Origin: Acidovorax sp. sic0104 | Lineage (GTDB): Bacteria > Pseudomonadota > Gammaproteobacteria > Burkholderiales > Burkholderiaceae_C | NCBI RefSeq assembly: GCF_019219095.1 | Contig: NZ_JAHUWH010000005.1 | Span: forward strand, 62,001-126,000 | Length of the DNA stretch: 64,000 nucleotides | Direction of reading: 5' to 3' | The notes under the pieces: model-generated | The model's database searches: none | Seen by the model: only the letters and a program-made list of their open reading frames with translations | Told to the model about the DNA's origin: nothing | Program-made: the position numbers and the translations under genes | In this document: positions 29,272 through 37,625 of the stretch, piece after piece | Numbering within the stretch: position 1 is the stretch's first letter | Layout of the letters: every line of letters starts with the position of its first letter

Positions 29272-30252
29272 CTACTGCCGCGCGATCTTGGCCCGCGTGA
29301 TCACATCGCCCCAGCGCCGCACATCGGTCGCCAGGTGTTCGGCGGCCTGCGCCGGTGTGCTGCCTTGGGCGTGCAGGTTCAGCTCCAGCAGACGCTTTTT
29401 CACATCGGGTTGCGCCAGGGCCGACTGCACCTCGCGCGACAGGCGCTCCACCACGGCGGGCGGGGTGCGTGCGGGCACGGCCAGGCCGTTCCAGGACGTG
29501 ACGTTGAAGCCGGCCAGGGGGCCGCCGCTGTCGCGCACCGTGGGCACGTCGGGCAGCTGCGGCGCGCGTTGGGCGCCCAGCACGGCCAGCGGGCGCAGGG
29601 CCCTGGAGCCGATCTGCGGCATCAGCCCGCCGAGGATGTCCACCATGGCATCGATCTCGCCGCCGCGCAGTGCGGTGATGACCGGCGGCGTGCCGTTGAA
29701 GGGCACTACCTGGGCGTCGATGCCGGCGGTCACCTTGAAGAGTTCGGCCGCCAGGTTCTGCGTGGTGCCGATCTGCGGCGTGCCGATGTTGAGCTTGCCC
29801 GGGTTCGCGCGGCCATAGGCCAGCAGCTCTGCCAGGGTGCCGAAGCGCCCGCCTTCACGCACGACGATGGCCAGGTCGAACGTGGCCAGCAGCGACACCG
29901 GCACGAAGTCCTTCAGCGTGTCGAACGGCAGCGTGTGGAACAGCGCGGCGCTCACCGCGGTGCCGCTGCTGATGAGCAGCAGCGTGTGCCCGTCGGGCTC
30001 GGCGCGTGCGACCTGCTCGCCGGCCACCACGCCGCCCGCGCTGGGTTTGTTCTCGATCACCACGCTCTGCCCCAGCGGGCCCGCGATCTTCTGGCCCACC
30101 GTGCGCGCGGTGATGTCGGCCGCGCCGCCCGCCGCATTGGGCACCACGATGCGGATCGGGCGCGAGGGGAACGCGGGCTGCGCGTGGGTGGTGGCTGCGC
30201 CCCAGGCTGCGGCCAGGGCCAGGAGGGTTCTGCGGCGGATGGTGATGTTCAT
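29272..30252 (-). CDS. Bug/TctC-family periplasmic substrate-binding protein
   Basis: A 326-residue receptor: signal peptide with RRRTLLALAAAWGAA and cleavage near HA-QP (about residue 24), then FPSRPIRIVVPNAAGGAADITAR, VVIENKPSAGGVVAGE, PGKLNIGTPQIGTTQNLAAE and WNGLAVPARTPPAVV. It lies 22 bases after livF and on the same strand, so it looks like the last gene of the liv operon, an odd mix of two transporter types. No TctAB partner is in the window. Confidence 0.92.
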   Translation of the reverse strand: MNITIRRRTLLALAAAWGAATTHAQPAFPSRPIRIVVPNAAGGAADITARTVGQKIAGPLGQSVVIENKPSAGGVVAGEQVARAEPDGHTLLLISSGTAVSAALFHTLPFDTLKDFVPVSLLATFDLAIVVREGGRFGTLAELLAYGRANPGKLNIGTPQIGTTQNLAAELFKVTAGIDAQVVPFNGTPPVITALRGGEIDAMVDILGGLMPQIGSRALRPLAVLGAQRAPQLPDVPTVRDSGGPLAGFNVTSWNGLAVPARTPPAVVERLSREVQSALAQPDVKKRLLELNLHAQGSTPAQAAEHLATDVRRWGDVITRAKIARQ

Positions 30253-30274
30253 GCGGTGGTGGCCCCCGTGCCTG

Positions 30275-31006
30275 TCAGCGCGACACGCCCAGCAGGCGGT
30301 CCAGCAGCGCGGGCTGCGCGCTCAATTCGGCCGCCGTGCCCGCATGCACCACCGTGCCCCGGTCCAGCACGGCGGCCTGGTCCGAGATGGCCAGGATGGC
30401 CTGCGGGTGCTGCTCCACGATGATGGCCGACAGGCCTTCTTCGCGCGTGATGCGGCGGATGGCGCGCAGCAGCTCTTCCACGATGATGGGCGCCAGGCCT
30501 TCGAGCGGCTCGTCCAGCAGCAAGAGGCGCGGGTTGAGCACCAGCGCGCGGCCCACGGCCAGCATCTGCTGCTCGCCGCCCGACAGCTGCGTGCCCAGAT
30601 TGGTCTTGCGTTCTGCCAGGCGCGGGAACATCTCGTACACCCGCTCGGGCGTCCATGGGCGCGCGGTGGAGCCCTTGCGGCCGGGGCGCGCCACGGCGGT
30701 CAGGTTCTCGTGCACGGTGAGCGACTTGAAGATGTTGCGCTCCTGCGGCACCCAGCCGATGCCGGCGGCCGCCCGCTCGTGCGAGGGCAGCTTGTGCAGC
30801 GCCGCGCCGCCGAGCATCACCGTGCCGCCGTGCTGGCGCGTGGCGCCTGCGAGCGTGTTGATGAGCGTGGTCTTGCCCGTGCCGTTGCGGCCCAGCAGGG
30901 CCAGGGTGTCGCCTTCGGCCAGCGACAGGGAGATGCCTTGCAGCACCACGGCTTCGCCGTAGCCCGCGCTCAAGCCCTCGATGCGAAGCAGCTCGGTCTT
31001 AGACAT
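30275..31006 (-). CDS. livF: Branched-chain-type ABC transporter ATPase LivF
   Basis: A 243-residue ATP-binding subunit: Walker A GRNGTGKTT, signature LSGGEQQML, Walker B LLLLDEPLEGL and H-loop IIVEQH. Together with LivG it powers the LivHM permease. The ATG at 31006 (MSKTELLRIEG) overlaps the end of livG by eight bases. Genes of this class import branched-chain amino acids, amides or aromatic acids; the neighbourhood favours an aromatic acid. Confidence 0.94.
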   Translation of the reverse strand: MSKTELLRIEGLSAGYGEAVVLQGISLSLAEGDTLALLGRNGTGKTTLINTLAGATRQHGGTVMLGGAALHKLPSHERAAAGIGWVPQERNIFKSLTVHENLTAVARPGRKGSTARPWTPERVYEMFPRLAERKTNLGTQLSGGEQQMLAVGRALVLNPRLLLLDEPLEGLAPIIVEELLRAIRRITREEGLSAIIVEQHPQAILAISDQAAVLDRGTVVHAGTAAELSAQPALLDRLLGVSR

Positions 31007-31772
31007 GGGCGTCCTCCCCATGGCCGAGATACACCGCCTTCACCTGCGGGTCGTTGGCAATCGTGTCCGGGTCGCCCTCGGTCAGCACCGTGCCGTTGAC
31101 CAGCACCGTCATGCGGTTGGCAAAGCTGAAAACCAGGTCCATGTCGTGTTCGATCAACAGCACCGAGACATCGGCGGGCAGTGCCGCCACGGTTTGCAAA
31201 AGTTCTTCGCGCTCGCCCGCGGGCACGCCCGCCACGGGCTCGTCGAGCAGCAGCACGCGCGGCTCGCAGGCCAGCGCGATGGCGATCTCCAGCAGGCGGC
31301 GCTTGCCGTAGGCCAGCACCCGCGTTTCCTCGGCCATCACCGAGGTCAGGTGGAACTGCTCGAGCAGCTGCTCGCAGCGCTCGGTGACGGCGCGGCGCGC
31401 ACCCAGCGGCTGCCACCATTTGCCGCCCAGGCCCTGGTGCTGCGACACGGTGAGCGCCAGGGTCTCCAGCGGCGTGAGGCTGTCGAACAGCTGGTTGATC
31501 TGGAACGTGCGCACCATGCCGCGCGCCACGCGCTGGTGCGGCGCCAGGCGCGAGATGTCCTGGCCTTCGAGCACGATGGCGCCTTCGGTGGGCTCCAGCA
31601 CGCCGGTCAGCAGGTTGATCAGCGTGGTCTTGCCCGCGCCATTGGGGCCGATGAGCGCATGGCGTGCGCCCTTTTTCAAGTCCAGCGTGACGTTGTTGGT
31701 GGCGGTGATGCCGCCGAAGCGCTTGACCAGTCCTTGCGCCGACAGCACGGTGGTGGAGGTTGTCGTGTTCAT
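30999..31772 (-). CDS. livG: Branched-chain-type ABC transporter ATPase LivG
   Basis: A 257-residue ATPase: Walker A GPNGAGKTT, Walker B LLLDEPVAGVPAGE and the H-loop LLIEHD; RTFQINQLF is typical of LivG. The ABC signature reads LAYGKRRLLEI, in place of LSYGxQR. The ATG at 31772 follows livM with one base between; the longer open frame is not needed. Confidence 0.94.
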   Translation of the reverse strand: MNTTTSTTVLSAQGLVKRFGGITATNNVTLDLKKGARHALIGPNGAGKTTLINLLTGVLEPTEGAIVLEGQDISRLAPHQRVARGMVRTFQINQLFDSLTPLETLALTVSQHQGLGGKWWQPLGARRAVTERCEQLLEQFHLTSVMAEETRVLAYGKRRLLEIAIALACEPRVLLLDEPVAGVPAGEREELLQTVAALPADVSVLLIEHDMDLVFSFANRMTVLVNGTVLTEGDPDTIANDPQVKAVYLGHGEDAHV

Positions 31773-31773
31773 A

Positions 31774-32769
31774 TCAATGGCCTCCCGCGCTGGAGCTGGC
31801 ACCGGGCTTGCGCCCGGCCCCGAACCAGGTCCAGGGGCGGAACAGGTGGTCGCGCCCGACCAGCACCAGCACCACCAGGAACAGGCCGATCCAGAAGGTC
31901 CAGTACTGCGGCGTGACGGACGAGATCACGTCCTGCAGCAGCTTGAAGCCCACGGCGCCCAGGATGCCGCCGTAGAGCCAGCCCACGCCGCCGATGACGA
32001 GGATCAGCATCACGTCCGCAGAGCGGTGGAACTCGAACAGGTCGAGCGACGCAAAGCCCGTGGTCTGCGTGAGCAGCGCGCCCGCAGCGCCTGCCAGCGC
32101 GGCAGCCAGCGTGTACACCTGCGCGAGCTTGGCCGTGACGGGGATGCCGATGGCCATGGCGCGCAGCCGGTTGTCGCGGATGGCCTTGAGCGTGGCGCCG
32201 AACGGCGACTGCACGATGCGCCGCGCGATGAGGAAGAACACCAGCAGCACCGTGAGCGAATACCACGCCGCCGTGCGGCCGTACAGGTCGAACTCGAACC
32301 GGCCGAGCACCGGGCCCATCACCACGCCCTGCAGGCCGTCGGCGCCGCCCGTGAGCCAGTCGAGCTTGTTGGCCAGCTCCAGCATGATCAGGCCCACGCC
32401 CAGCGTGACCATGAGCCGCGTGAGGTCCGTGCCGCGCATGATGGTGAGCGAGGCCACAGCACCCAGCACCGTGGCTGCGGCAATGCCCACCGCCAGGCCC
32501 ACCAGCGGGTCGGGCATCACATGCTTGGCGAACAGCGCGGCGGCATAGCCGCCCATGCCGAAGAAGGCCGCGTGGCCCAGCGACACGATGCCGGTGTATC
32601 CCAGGATCAGGTCCAGCGAGATGGCGAACAGCGCCACGATGGCGATCTCGTTGATGATGAGCGCGTGGCTGGGCAGGGCCAGCGGCGCGACGAAGGCCAG
32701 GATCCAGAATATGGGCTCCCACCAGCGAAAGCGCCGGGTCTTCAAGAGGATGGAGGTCTGAGCGTTCAT
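31774..32769 (-). CDS. livM: Branched-chain-type ABC transporter permease LivM
   Basis: A 331-residue membrane protein with about nine to ten hydrophobic segments and the family signature LDLILGYTGIVSLGHAAFFGMGGY, KAIRDNRLRAMAIGI and GGVGWLYGGILGAV. It pairs with LivH to form the channel. The gene starts one base after the livH stop. Confidence 0.94.
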   Translation of the reverse strand: MNAQTSILLKTRRFRWWEPIFWILAFVAPLALPSHALIINEIAIVALFAISLDLILGYTGIVSLGHAAFFGMGGYAAALFAKHVMPDPLVGLAVGIAAATVLGAVASLTIMRGTDLTRLMVTLGVGLIMLELANKLDWLTGGADGLQGVVMGPVLGRFEFDLYGRTAAWYSLTVLLVFFLIARRIVQSPFGATLKAIRDNRLRAMAIGIPVTAKLAQVYTLAAALAGAAGALLTQTTGFASLDLFEFHRSADVMLILVIGGVGWLYGGILGAVGFKLLQDVISSVTPQYWTFWIGLFLVVLVLVGRDHLFRPWTWFGAGRKPGASSSAGGH

Positions 32770-32770
32770 C

Positions 32771-33643
32771 TCATTTCCCTCCTTTACGAACGAAGAGGCC
32801 TTGCGGGCGCCAGATGAGGATCACGATCATGAGGCTGTACACGATGAAGGCGCCCAGCTTGGGGATGTAGTACTTGCCCGCCACATCCGCAATGCCCAGC
32901 AGCAGCGCAGCCAGCAGCGGGCCGGTGATGGACGAGGTGCCGCCCACCGCCACGACGATCAGGAAATAGATCATGAACTTGAGCGGAAAACTCGGGTCCA
33001 GACCCAGCACCTCGGCCCCCAGCGCACCGCCCAGCCCCGCCAGGCCCGAGCCGAACGCGAAGGTGGACAGGAACACGATGTTCACGTTGATGCCCATGCC
33101 CGCGGCCACGCGCTGGTCGTCCACCGAAGCGCGCAGGCGGCTGCCGAAGCGCGTCTTGGTCAGCACGTACTGCAGCCCCACCGTGAGCGCCGCGCACACC
33201 GCGATGATGAACAGCCGGTAGTGCCCCATGCCCAGCATGAAGGCGCCGCTGCCGATCTCGGTGCGGCCCTTGAGCCATTCGGGCAACTGCATGATCTGCT
33301 GCGTGGAGCCCACGAAGTAGTCCACGCTGGCCACGGCCATGAACACCAGGCCGATGGAGAACAGCACCTGGTCCAGATGCGCCTTGTTGTACAGCGGCCG
33401 GTACAGCGTGCGCTCCAGCACCGCCCCCAGCAAGGCCGTGCCCACGAACGCGATAGGCAGGCACACGAGAAACGGCACACCCAGCCGCTGCATCAGCAGC
33501 ACCGTGATGTACCCCCCCGCCATGGCAAAGGCCCCGTGCGCCAGGTTGATGAAGTTCATCAACCCCATGGTCACGGCCAGGCCCACTGCCAGGATGAACA
33601 GCAGCATGCCGTAGGCCACGCCGTCGAAAAGAATGGTCAGCAT
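32771..33643 (-). CDS. livH: Branched-chain-type ABC transporter permease LivH
   Basis: A 290-residue permease with about eight membrane helices. Signatures: GMLLFILAVGLAVTMGLMNFINLAHGAFAMAG, ERTLYRPLY, SVDDQRVAAGMGIN and VVAVGGTSSITGPLLAALLLG. It is the first gene of the livHMGF block; livK lies 440 bases upstream on the same strand, separated by repeat sequence. Confidence 0.94.
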   Translation of the reverse strand: MLTILFDGVAYGMLLFILAVGLAVTMGLMNFINLAHGAFAMAGGYITVLLMQRLGVPFLVCLPIAFVGTALLGAVLERTLYRPLYNKAHLDQVLFSIGLVFMAVASVDYFVGSTQQIMQLPEWLKGRTEIGSGAFMLGMGHYRLFIIAVCAALTVGLQYVLTKTRFGSRLRASVDDQRVAAGMGINVNIVFLSTFAFGSGLAGLGGALGAEVLGLDPSFPLKFMIYFLIVVAVGGTSSITGPLLAALLLGIADVAGKYYIPKLGAFIVYSLMIVILIWRPQGLFVRKGGK

Positions 33644-33696
33644 GAAATCACTTCAATGAAGACGAACAAGGGTCATGGGCCCGTGCGTGGCGCCCT

Positions 33697-33866
33697 GGCT
33701 TCGACAGGCTCAGCCCGAACGGGTGGTGCCTCTCTACAAGGTCAGCCTCAACAGCAGCACCCCGGCTTCGACAAGCTCAGTCCGAACGGGTGGTGCGGTG
33801 GCTTCAACTGTCTGAGGCTGAACGTAACGCCCTGGTTTCGACAAGCTCAACCCGAACGGATGGTGG
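33697..33866. repeat. Cluster of family C half-units between livH and livK
   Basis: Three good copies of GGCTTCGACA(A/G)GCTCAG(C/T)CCG AACGG-like sequence (33697-33729, 33763-33795, 33831-33865) and one decayed copy (33799-33826), all in the same orientation. No gene is seen in 33644-34028. Confidence 0.85.
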
Positions 33867-33954
33867 AAGAAAGCCTCCCCCCGAAAACTGGCGCGCCCCG
33901 CAACTGATTAGAAGCACCCCGCCCGCAAAAACCGGCGCGCCCCAAGGCCAGCGC

Positions 33955-34028
33955 CACCGTGGAACTGGCTTCGCCAGGCCACGGGTGGCGTCCCCCTGTA
34001 GGGGGAAGGTGCGCAGCGCCTCAGGGGG
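33955..34028. repeat. Repeat family B directly at the 3' end of livK
   Basis: GGAACTGGCTTCGCCAGGCC, GGCGTCCCCCT and GGGGGAAGGTGCGCAGCGCC lead to TCAGGGGG. The repeat ends immediately before the apparent original livK stop codon (34029-34031). Confidence 0.85.
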
Positions 34029-34082
34029 TTACTTAGTCTTGCCGGGATCCTTCACATCCTTGATCACATCGAACTCCACGTT
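34029..34082 (-). other. Untranslated remnant of the livK C-terminus
   Basis: In the livK frame, 17 sense codons follow the annotated TAA (34083-34085) and then a second TAA (34029-34031). They would read NVEFDVIKDVKDPGKTK, a protein-like C-terminal tail, so the first stop looks like a nonsense mutation (probably a former tyrosine codon) rather than the ancestral end. Confidence 0.7.
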
Positions 34083-35219
34083 TTACAGCTGCCCATTCAC
34101 GCGCTCCACCTTGCGCAGGTAGACGTTCTGCACGATGTCGCGCGTTTGCGCGTCGATGAACACGGGGCCGCGCGGGCTTTCGAACACCTGGCCCTTCATC
34201 GCGGCCAGCAGCGCATCGCCGCCGCCCGTACCCTTGGTGGTCTTGAGCGCTTCATAGATCACGCGCATGCCGTCGTAGCCGCCCACGGCCATGAAGTTGG
34301 GGCGCAGGCCCTTGTTGGCCTTCTCGAACGCCTCGACAAACTTCTTGTTCAGTGGCGAGGGGTGCGCGGCCGAGTAGTGGTGCGAGGTGACCACGCCCAG
34401 CGCGCCGTCGCCCATGTCGTTGAGCTGGTCGTCATCGGTCACGTCGCCGGTGGCGATGAGCTTGATGCCGGCCTTGTCCAGGCCGCGCTCCAGGAACTGC
34501 TTCATCACCGCCGCGCCCGCGCCCGAGGGCACGAAGACGAACAGCGCATCGGGCTTGCCGTCGCGCACCTTCTGCAGGAAGGGCGCGAAGTCGGGATTGC
34601 GCAGCGGCACGCGCAGGGCCTCGGTCACCTGGCCGCCGTTGAAGGTCAGGCGCTGGTTGAAGTATTTCTCGGCGTCGATGCCGGGGCCGTAGTCGCTGAC
34701 CAGGGTCACGACCTTCTTGATGCCATTCTTGGGCGCCCAGTCGGCCAGGGCCACCGACACCTGGGGCAGCGTGAAGCTGCTGCGCACCACATAGGGCGAT
34801 GCCTCGGTGATGCTGGACGTGGCCGCGGCCATCACCACCAGCGGGGTCTTGGACTGCGTGGCCAGCGGCGCAGTCGCCATGGCCGACGGCGTGATGCCCA
34901 TGCCGGCGAGCACGTTGACCTTCTCGTTCACCACCAGCTCCTGGGCCAGGCGGCGCGTCACGTCGGGCAGGCTGGTGTCGTCCTTGATGATGAGCTGCAC
35001 CTTCTTGCCGGCCACGGTGTCGCCGTTCTGCGCCATGTAGAGCTTGGCGGCCGCTTCGATCTGGCGGCCGGTGGTGGCCTGCTGGCCCGTCATGGGCAGG
35101 ATGAGGCCGATCTTGAAGACGTTGCTGTCTTGGGCGGTGGCGGGCAACGCGGCCAGGCCGCTGGTCAGCACCAGGGCCGCAGTGGCGCAGGCGCGAAGAA
35201 GGTGGCGTTTGGTGGGCAT
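34083..35219 (-). CDS. livK: Branched-chain-type ABC transporter binding protein LivK, C-terminally truncated
   Basis: A 378-residue periplasmic receptor: signal peptide to about residue 29 (LPATA-QD), then VFKIGLILPMTGQQATTGRQ, AGMGITPSAMATAPLATQSKTP, VSDYGPGIDAEKYF, and DALFVFVPSGAGAAVMKQF. The reading frame stops at VNGQL, but 17 further codons and a second stop follow, so the ancestral protein was probably 396 residues. Loss of a short C-terminal strand may or may not harm binding. A TGTATACA palindrome lies 22-29 bases upstream of the start, shared with the vanA promoter, which suggests control by the VanR-type regulator and a role in aromatic acid uptake. Confidence 0.9.
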   Translation of the reverse strand: MPTKRHLLRACATAALVLTSGLAALPATAQDSNVFKIGLILPMTGQQATTGRQIEAAAKLYMAQNGDTVAGKKVQLIIKDDTSLPDVTRRLAQELVVNEKVNVLAGMGITPSAMATAPLATQSKTPLVVMAAATSSITEASPYVVRSSFTLPQVSVALADWAPKNGIKKVVTLVSDYGPGIDAEKYFNQRLTFNGGQVTEALRVPLRNPDFAPFLQKVRDGKPDALFVFVPSGAGAAVMKQFLERGLDKAGIKLIATGDVTDDDQLNDMGDGALGVVTSHHYSAAHPSPLNKKFVEAFEKANKGLRPNFMAVGGYDGMRVIYEALKTTKGTGGGDALLAAMKGQVFESPRGPVFIDAQTRDIVQNVYLRKVERVNGQL

Positions 35220-35240
35220 CGATGTCTCCTGGGATGTCGT

Positions 35241-35248
35241 TGTATACA
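35241..35248. promoter_or_regulatory. VanR-type operator candidate before livK
   Basis: The perfect palindrome TGTATACA, followed by GA, matches the two copies in the vanR-vanA intergenic region. Position 22-29 bases before the livK start fits an operator near the promoter or leader. Confidence 0.6.
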
Positions 35249-35334
35249 GAACAATGCTGGCCGCAGTGTGAATCGCGCTGGAGACTTCGACAAGCGGGCT
35301 TTCCCACTTTTAGATATCTCAGAACGGGATATCA

Positions 35335-35427
35335 CCCCCTGAGTCGCCTGCGGCGCCTTCCCCCTCTCTCGCGCTGCGCGCGGGAGGGGGACGCAGCCAG
35401 CGGCCTGGCGAAGCCAGTTCCGCGGCT
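35335..35427. repeat. Repeat family B upstream of livK, inverse orientation
   Basis: CCCCCTGAGTCGCCTGCGGC, CCTTCCCCCT and GGCCTGGCGAAGCCAGTTCC are the reverse complement of the 33955-34028 type, with an extra GC-rich hairpin in the centre (CTCGCGCTGCGCGCGGGAG). Confidence 0.85.
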
Positions 35428-35508
35428 ACCCTGCCTGGGCGGCGCTCGTCTCCATCGCTGCGACATCTCAACGATGGCTACCAGCGCTGACTTTGATTCG
35501 ATGGCGCC

Positions 35509-36288
35509 CTAGCCGCGCTCGCGGATGAGTTGAACGCCGGGCAAGCCCTGTACCTGGGCGGCCTGCACTGCCGCCAGCAGATTGCGCCGGGTGATGCGGG
35601 AATGCTCACGCAGGATGGCTTCGGCCCGGGCGCCCTCGCGGCGCTCGATGGCGTCGAGCGCCTGACGGTGCTGGTCCTGCGCGACGATGAGCATGTCGCG
35701 CGCTTCATGGGAATGGGTCTGCACCACGACAAAGGCCGAGGGGGATGCGAACGGGAGGCCCTTCACCCGGTCCAGCTCGCGCGCGATCACGTCGCTACCC
35801 ACCATGCGGCTGAGCAGCAGGTGAAAGCGCGCGTTCAGCTCCACGTAGCGCGAGAAGCCCTCGTCGTCCAGCGTGCGCGGTGCGAGCGCCGTGTCGATGG
35901 CATCCAGGCAGGCATGGGCTTCGGCCAGAAGCGCGGCCTCCACGCCGCGCTCGGCGGCCAGGCGCGCCGCCAGCCCTTCCATCGTGCCGCGCAATTCGAT
36001 GGCGTCGGCCACGTCGGTCTCTGAAAACGTGCGCACCGCATAACCGCCACCTGGCAGGCGGTGCAGCAGCCCCTCTTGCTCCAGCCGCATGAGCGCGGCG
36101 CGGATGGGGGTGCGCGAGACGCCGAGCTTTTCCACCAGCGTCAGCTCCGCAATGCGCGCGCCGCCGGGCAGCTCACCCGCCAGAATCATCTCGCGCAGGC
36201 GCAGTTGCGCCTTGACAGCCTGCGAGGTGGCGGCGTCGCCAGACGGCGGTGAAAGGGTTGCGATCTGCGGATCGTCGGTCAGGTGCAT
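35509..36288 (-). CDS. vanR: GntR-family (FCD subgroup) regulator, VanR-like
   Basis: A 259-residue regulator: GntR winged helix at about residues 28-95 (LREMILAGELPGGARIAELTL, KLGVSRTPIRAALMRLEQEGLL) and an FCD ligand domain with the metal histidines in LNARFHLLLSRM, and DQHRQALDAIERREG. It is divergent from vanAB, and VanR of Acinetobacter and Caulobacter is a GntR-type vanillate-responsive repressor. The TGTATACA palindromes in the shared promoter region are the likely binding sites. Confidence 0.88.
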   Translation of the reverse strand: MHLTDDPQIATLSPPSGDAATSQAVKAQLRLREMILAGELPGGARIAELTLVEKLGVSRTPIRAALMRLEQEGLLHRLPGGGYAVRTFSETDVADAIELRGTMEGLAARLAAERGVEAALLAEAHACLDAIDTALAPRTLDDEGFSRYVELNARFHLLLSRMVGSDVIARELDRVKGLPFASPSAFVVVQTHSHEARDMLIVAQDQHRQALDAIERREGARAEAILREHSRITRRNLLAAVQAAQVQGLPGVQLIRERG

Positions 36289-36348
36289 GGGTGGGCGCGA
36301 CAGTGGAATGGGGAAAGCGGGCCAAAGTGGGTGCCAGCCAGGCCAGAA

Positions 36349-36356
36349 TGTATACA
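36349..36356. promoter_or_regulatory. VanR-type operator candidate 1
   Basis: TGTATACA palindrome 61 bases upstream of the vanR start in the divergent vanR-vanA region. Confidence 0.65.
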
Positions 36357-36455
36357 GAAACCCTCGTCAAATCCAGACAAGCAGAACAAACACTCAGTCA
36401 AAACAACACCTTACAAGCTATGCCGGCGCGCGATAGCTGGTTTTCAGTATTTTTA

Positions 36456-36463
36456 TGTATACA
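36456..36463. promoter_or_regulatory. VanR-type operator candidate 2
   Basis: A second TGTATACA, 107 bases after the first and 104 bases before the vanA start, embedded in an AT-rich stretch that may hold the vanA promoter. Confidence 0.65.
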
Positions 36464-36566
36464 GCTCGGCACTCATTTCGCACAATCCGCTGTATCCAGG
36501 TGGGCGCCTTCCCGGTTGCGCACTGGCCCCATGAACAAGCTGACGACACCCACGAGACAAATCACC

Positions 36567-37625
36567 ATGTATCCCAAGAACGCCTGGTACGTTGCCTGCA
36601 CCCCTGACGAGATCGCCGACAAGCCGCTGGGCCGCATGGTCTGCGGCGAGAAGATCGTGTTCTACCGCCCCGCGCCCGGCAAGGTCGCCGCGCTGGAGGA
36701 CTTCTGCCCCCACCGGGGCGCGCCGCTGTCGCTGGGCAAGGTGTGCGATGGCGAGCTGATGTGCGGCTACCACGGCCTGCGCGTGGGCTGCGACGGCAAG
36801 GGGGTGTCCATGCCCGGCCAGCGCGTCCAGGGCTTTCCGCGCACGCGCAGTTTCCCCGTGCAAGAGCGCTACGGCTTCATCTGGGTGTGGACGGGCGATG
36901 CGGCCCTGGCCGACCCGGCCAAGATCCACCACCTGCCATGGGCCGAGAGCGAAGAATGGGCCTACGGCGGCGGGCTGTACCACATCGCCTGCGACTACCG
37001 CCTGATGATCGACAACCTGATGGACCTGACGCACGAGACCTACGTGCACGCCACCAGCATCGGGCAAAAAGAGATCGACGAGGTGCCCTGCAAGACCCGG
37101 GTCGAGGGCGACGAGGTCATCACGAGCCGCTTCATGGAAAACATCCAGGCGCCGCCGTTCTGGCAGATGGCGCTGCGCATGAACGGCCTGCCCGACGACC
37201 AGCCGGTGGACCGCTGGCAGATCTGCCACTTCTCGCCACCGAGCCACGTGCTCATCGAAGTGGGCGTGGCGCTGGCCGGCCACGGCGGCTACGACGCGCC
37301 GGCGGACAAGAAGGCATCGAGCATCGTGGTGGACTTCATCACGCCGGAGACCGACACCTCCATCCACTACTTCTGGGGCATGGCGCGCAACTTCAAGCCG
37401 CAGGACCCGGAGCTGACTGCCAAGATCCGCGAAGGCCAGGGCGGCATCTTTGCCGAGGACCAGGAGATGCTGGAAAAGCAGCAGCTCAACCTGCTGCGCC
37501 ACCCGGACCGCAGGCTGCTCATGCTCAACATCGACGCGGGCGGCGTGCAGTCGCGCAAGGTGCTGGACCGCGTGATCGCCGCCGAGCGCGCGCCTGCAGC
37601 GCCGCAGCAGGTGGTGGCCGCATGA
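36567..37625 (+). CDS. vanA: Vanillate O-demethylase oxygenase subunit
   Basis: A 352-residue Rieske oxygenase that removes the methyl group of vanillate as formaldehyde, giving protocatechuate, the substrate of the pmd pathway nearby. The [2Fe-2S] ligands are in CPHRGAPLSLG (C47, H49) and CGYHGL (C66, H69). The mononuclear iron histidines are in NLMDLTHETYVH. The ATG at 36567 gives the standard MYPKNAWYVA start; an in-frame ATG at 36531 would add twelve residues. The stop overlaps vanB (ATGA). Confidence 0.95.
   Translation: MYPKNAWYVACTPDEIADKPLGRMVCGEKIVFYRPAPGKVAALEDFCPHRGAPLSLGKVCDGELMCGYHGLRVGCDGKGVSMPGQRVQGFPRTRSFPVQERYGFIWVWTGDAALADPAKIHHLPWAESEEWAYGGGLYHIACDYRLMIDNLMDLTHETYVHATSIGQKEIDEVPCKTRVEGDEVITSRFMENIQAPPFWQMALRMNGLPDDQPVDRWQICHFSPPSHVLIEVGVALAGHGGYDAPADKKASSIVVDFITPETDTSIHYFWGMARNFKPQDPELTAKIREGQGGIFAEDQEMLEKQQLNLLRHPDRRLLMLNIDAGGVQSRKVLDRVIAAERAPAAPQQVVAA

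Noticed and set aside
33697-33866. CRISPR-like direct repeats between livH and livK
   Set aside because: Spacing is irregular (about 66, 36 and 32 bases), copies are imperfect, and the same unit is dispersed elsewhere; no cas genes in the window.
36289-36566. VanA start at the open-frame beginning (36249) within the vanR region
   Set aside because: The upstream part overlaps the operators and vanR and does not resemble VanA; ATG 36567 matches the family start.
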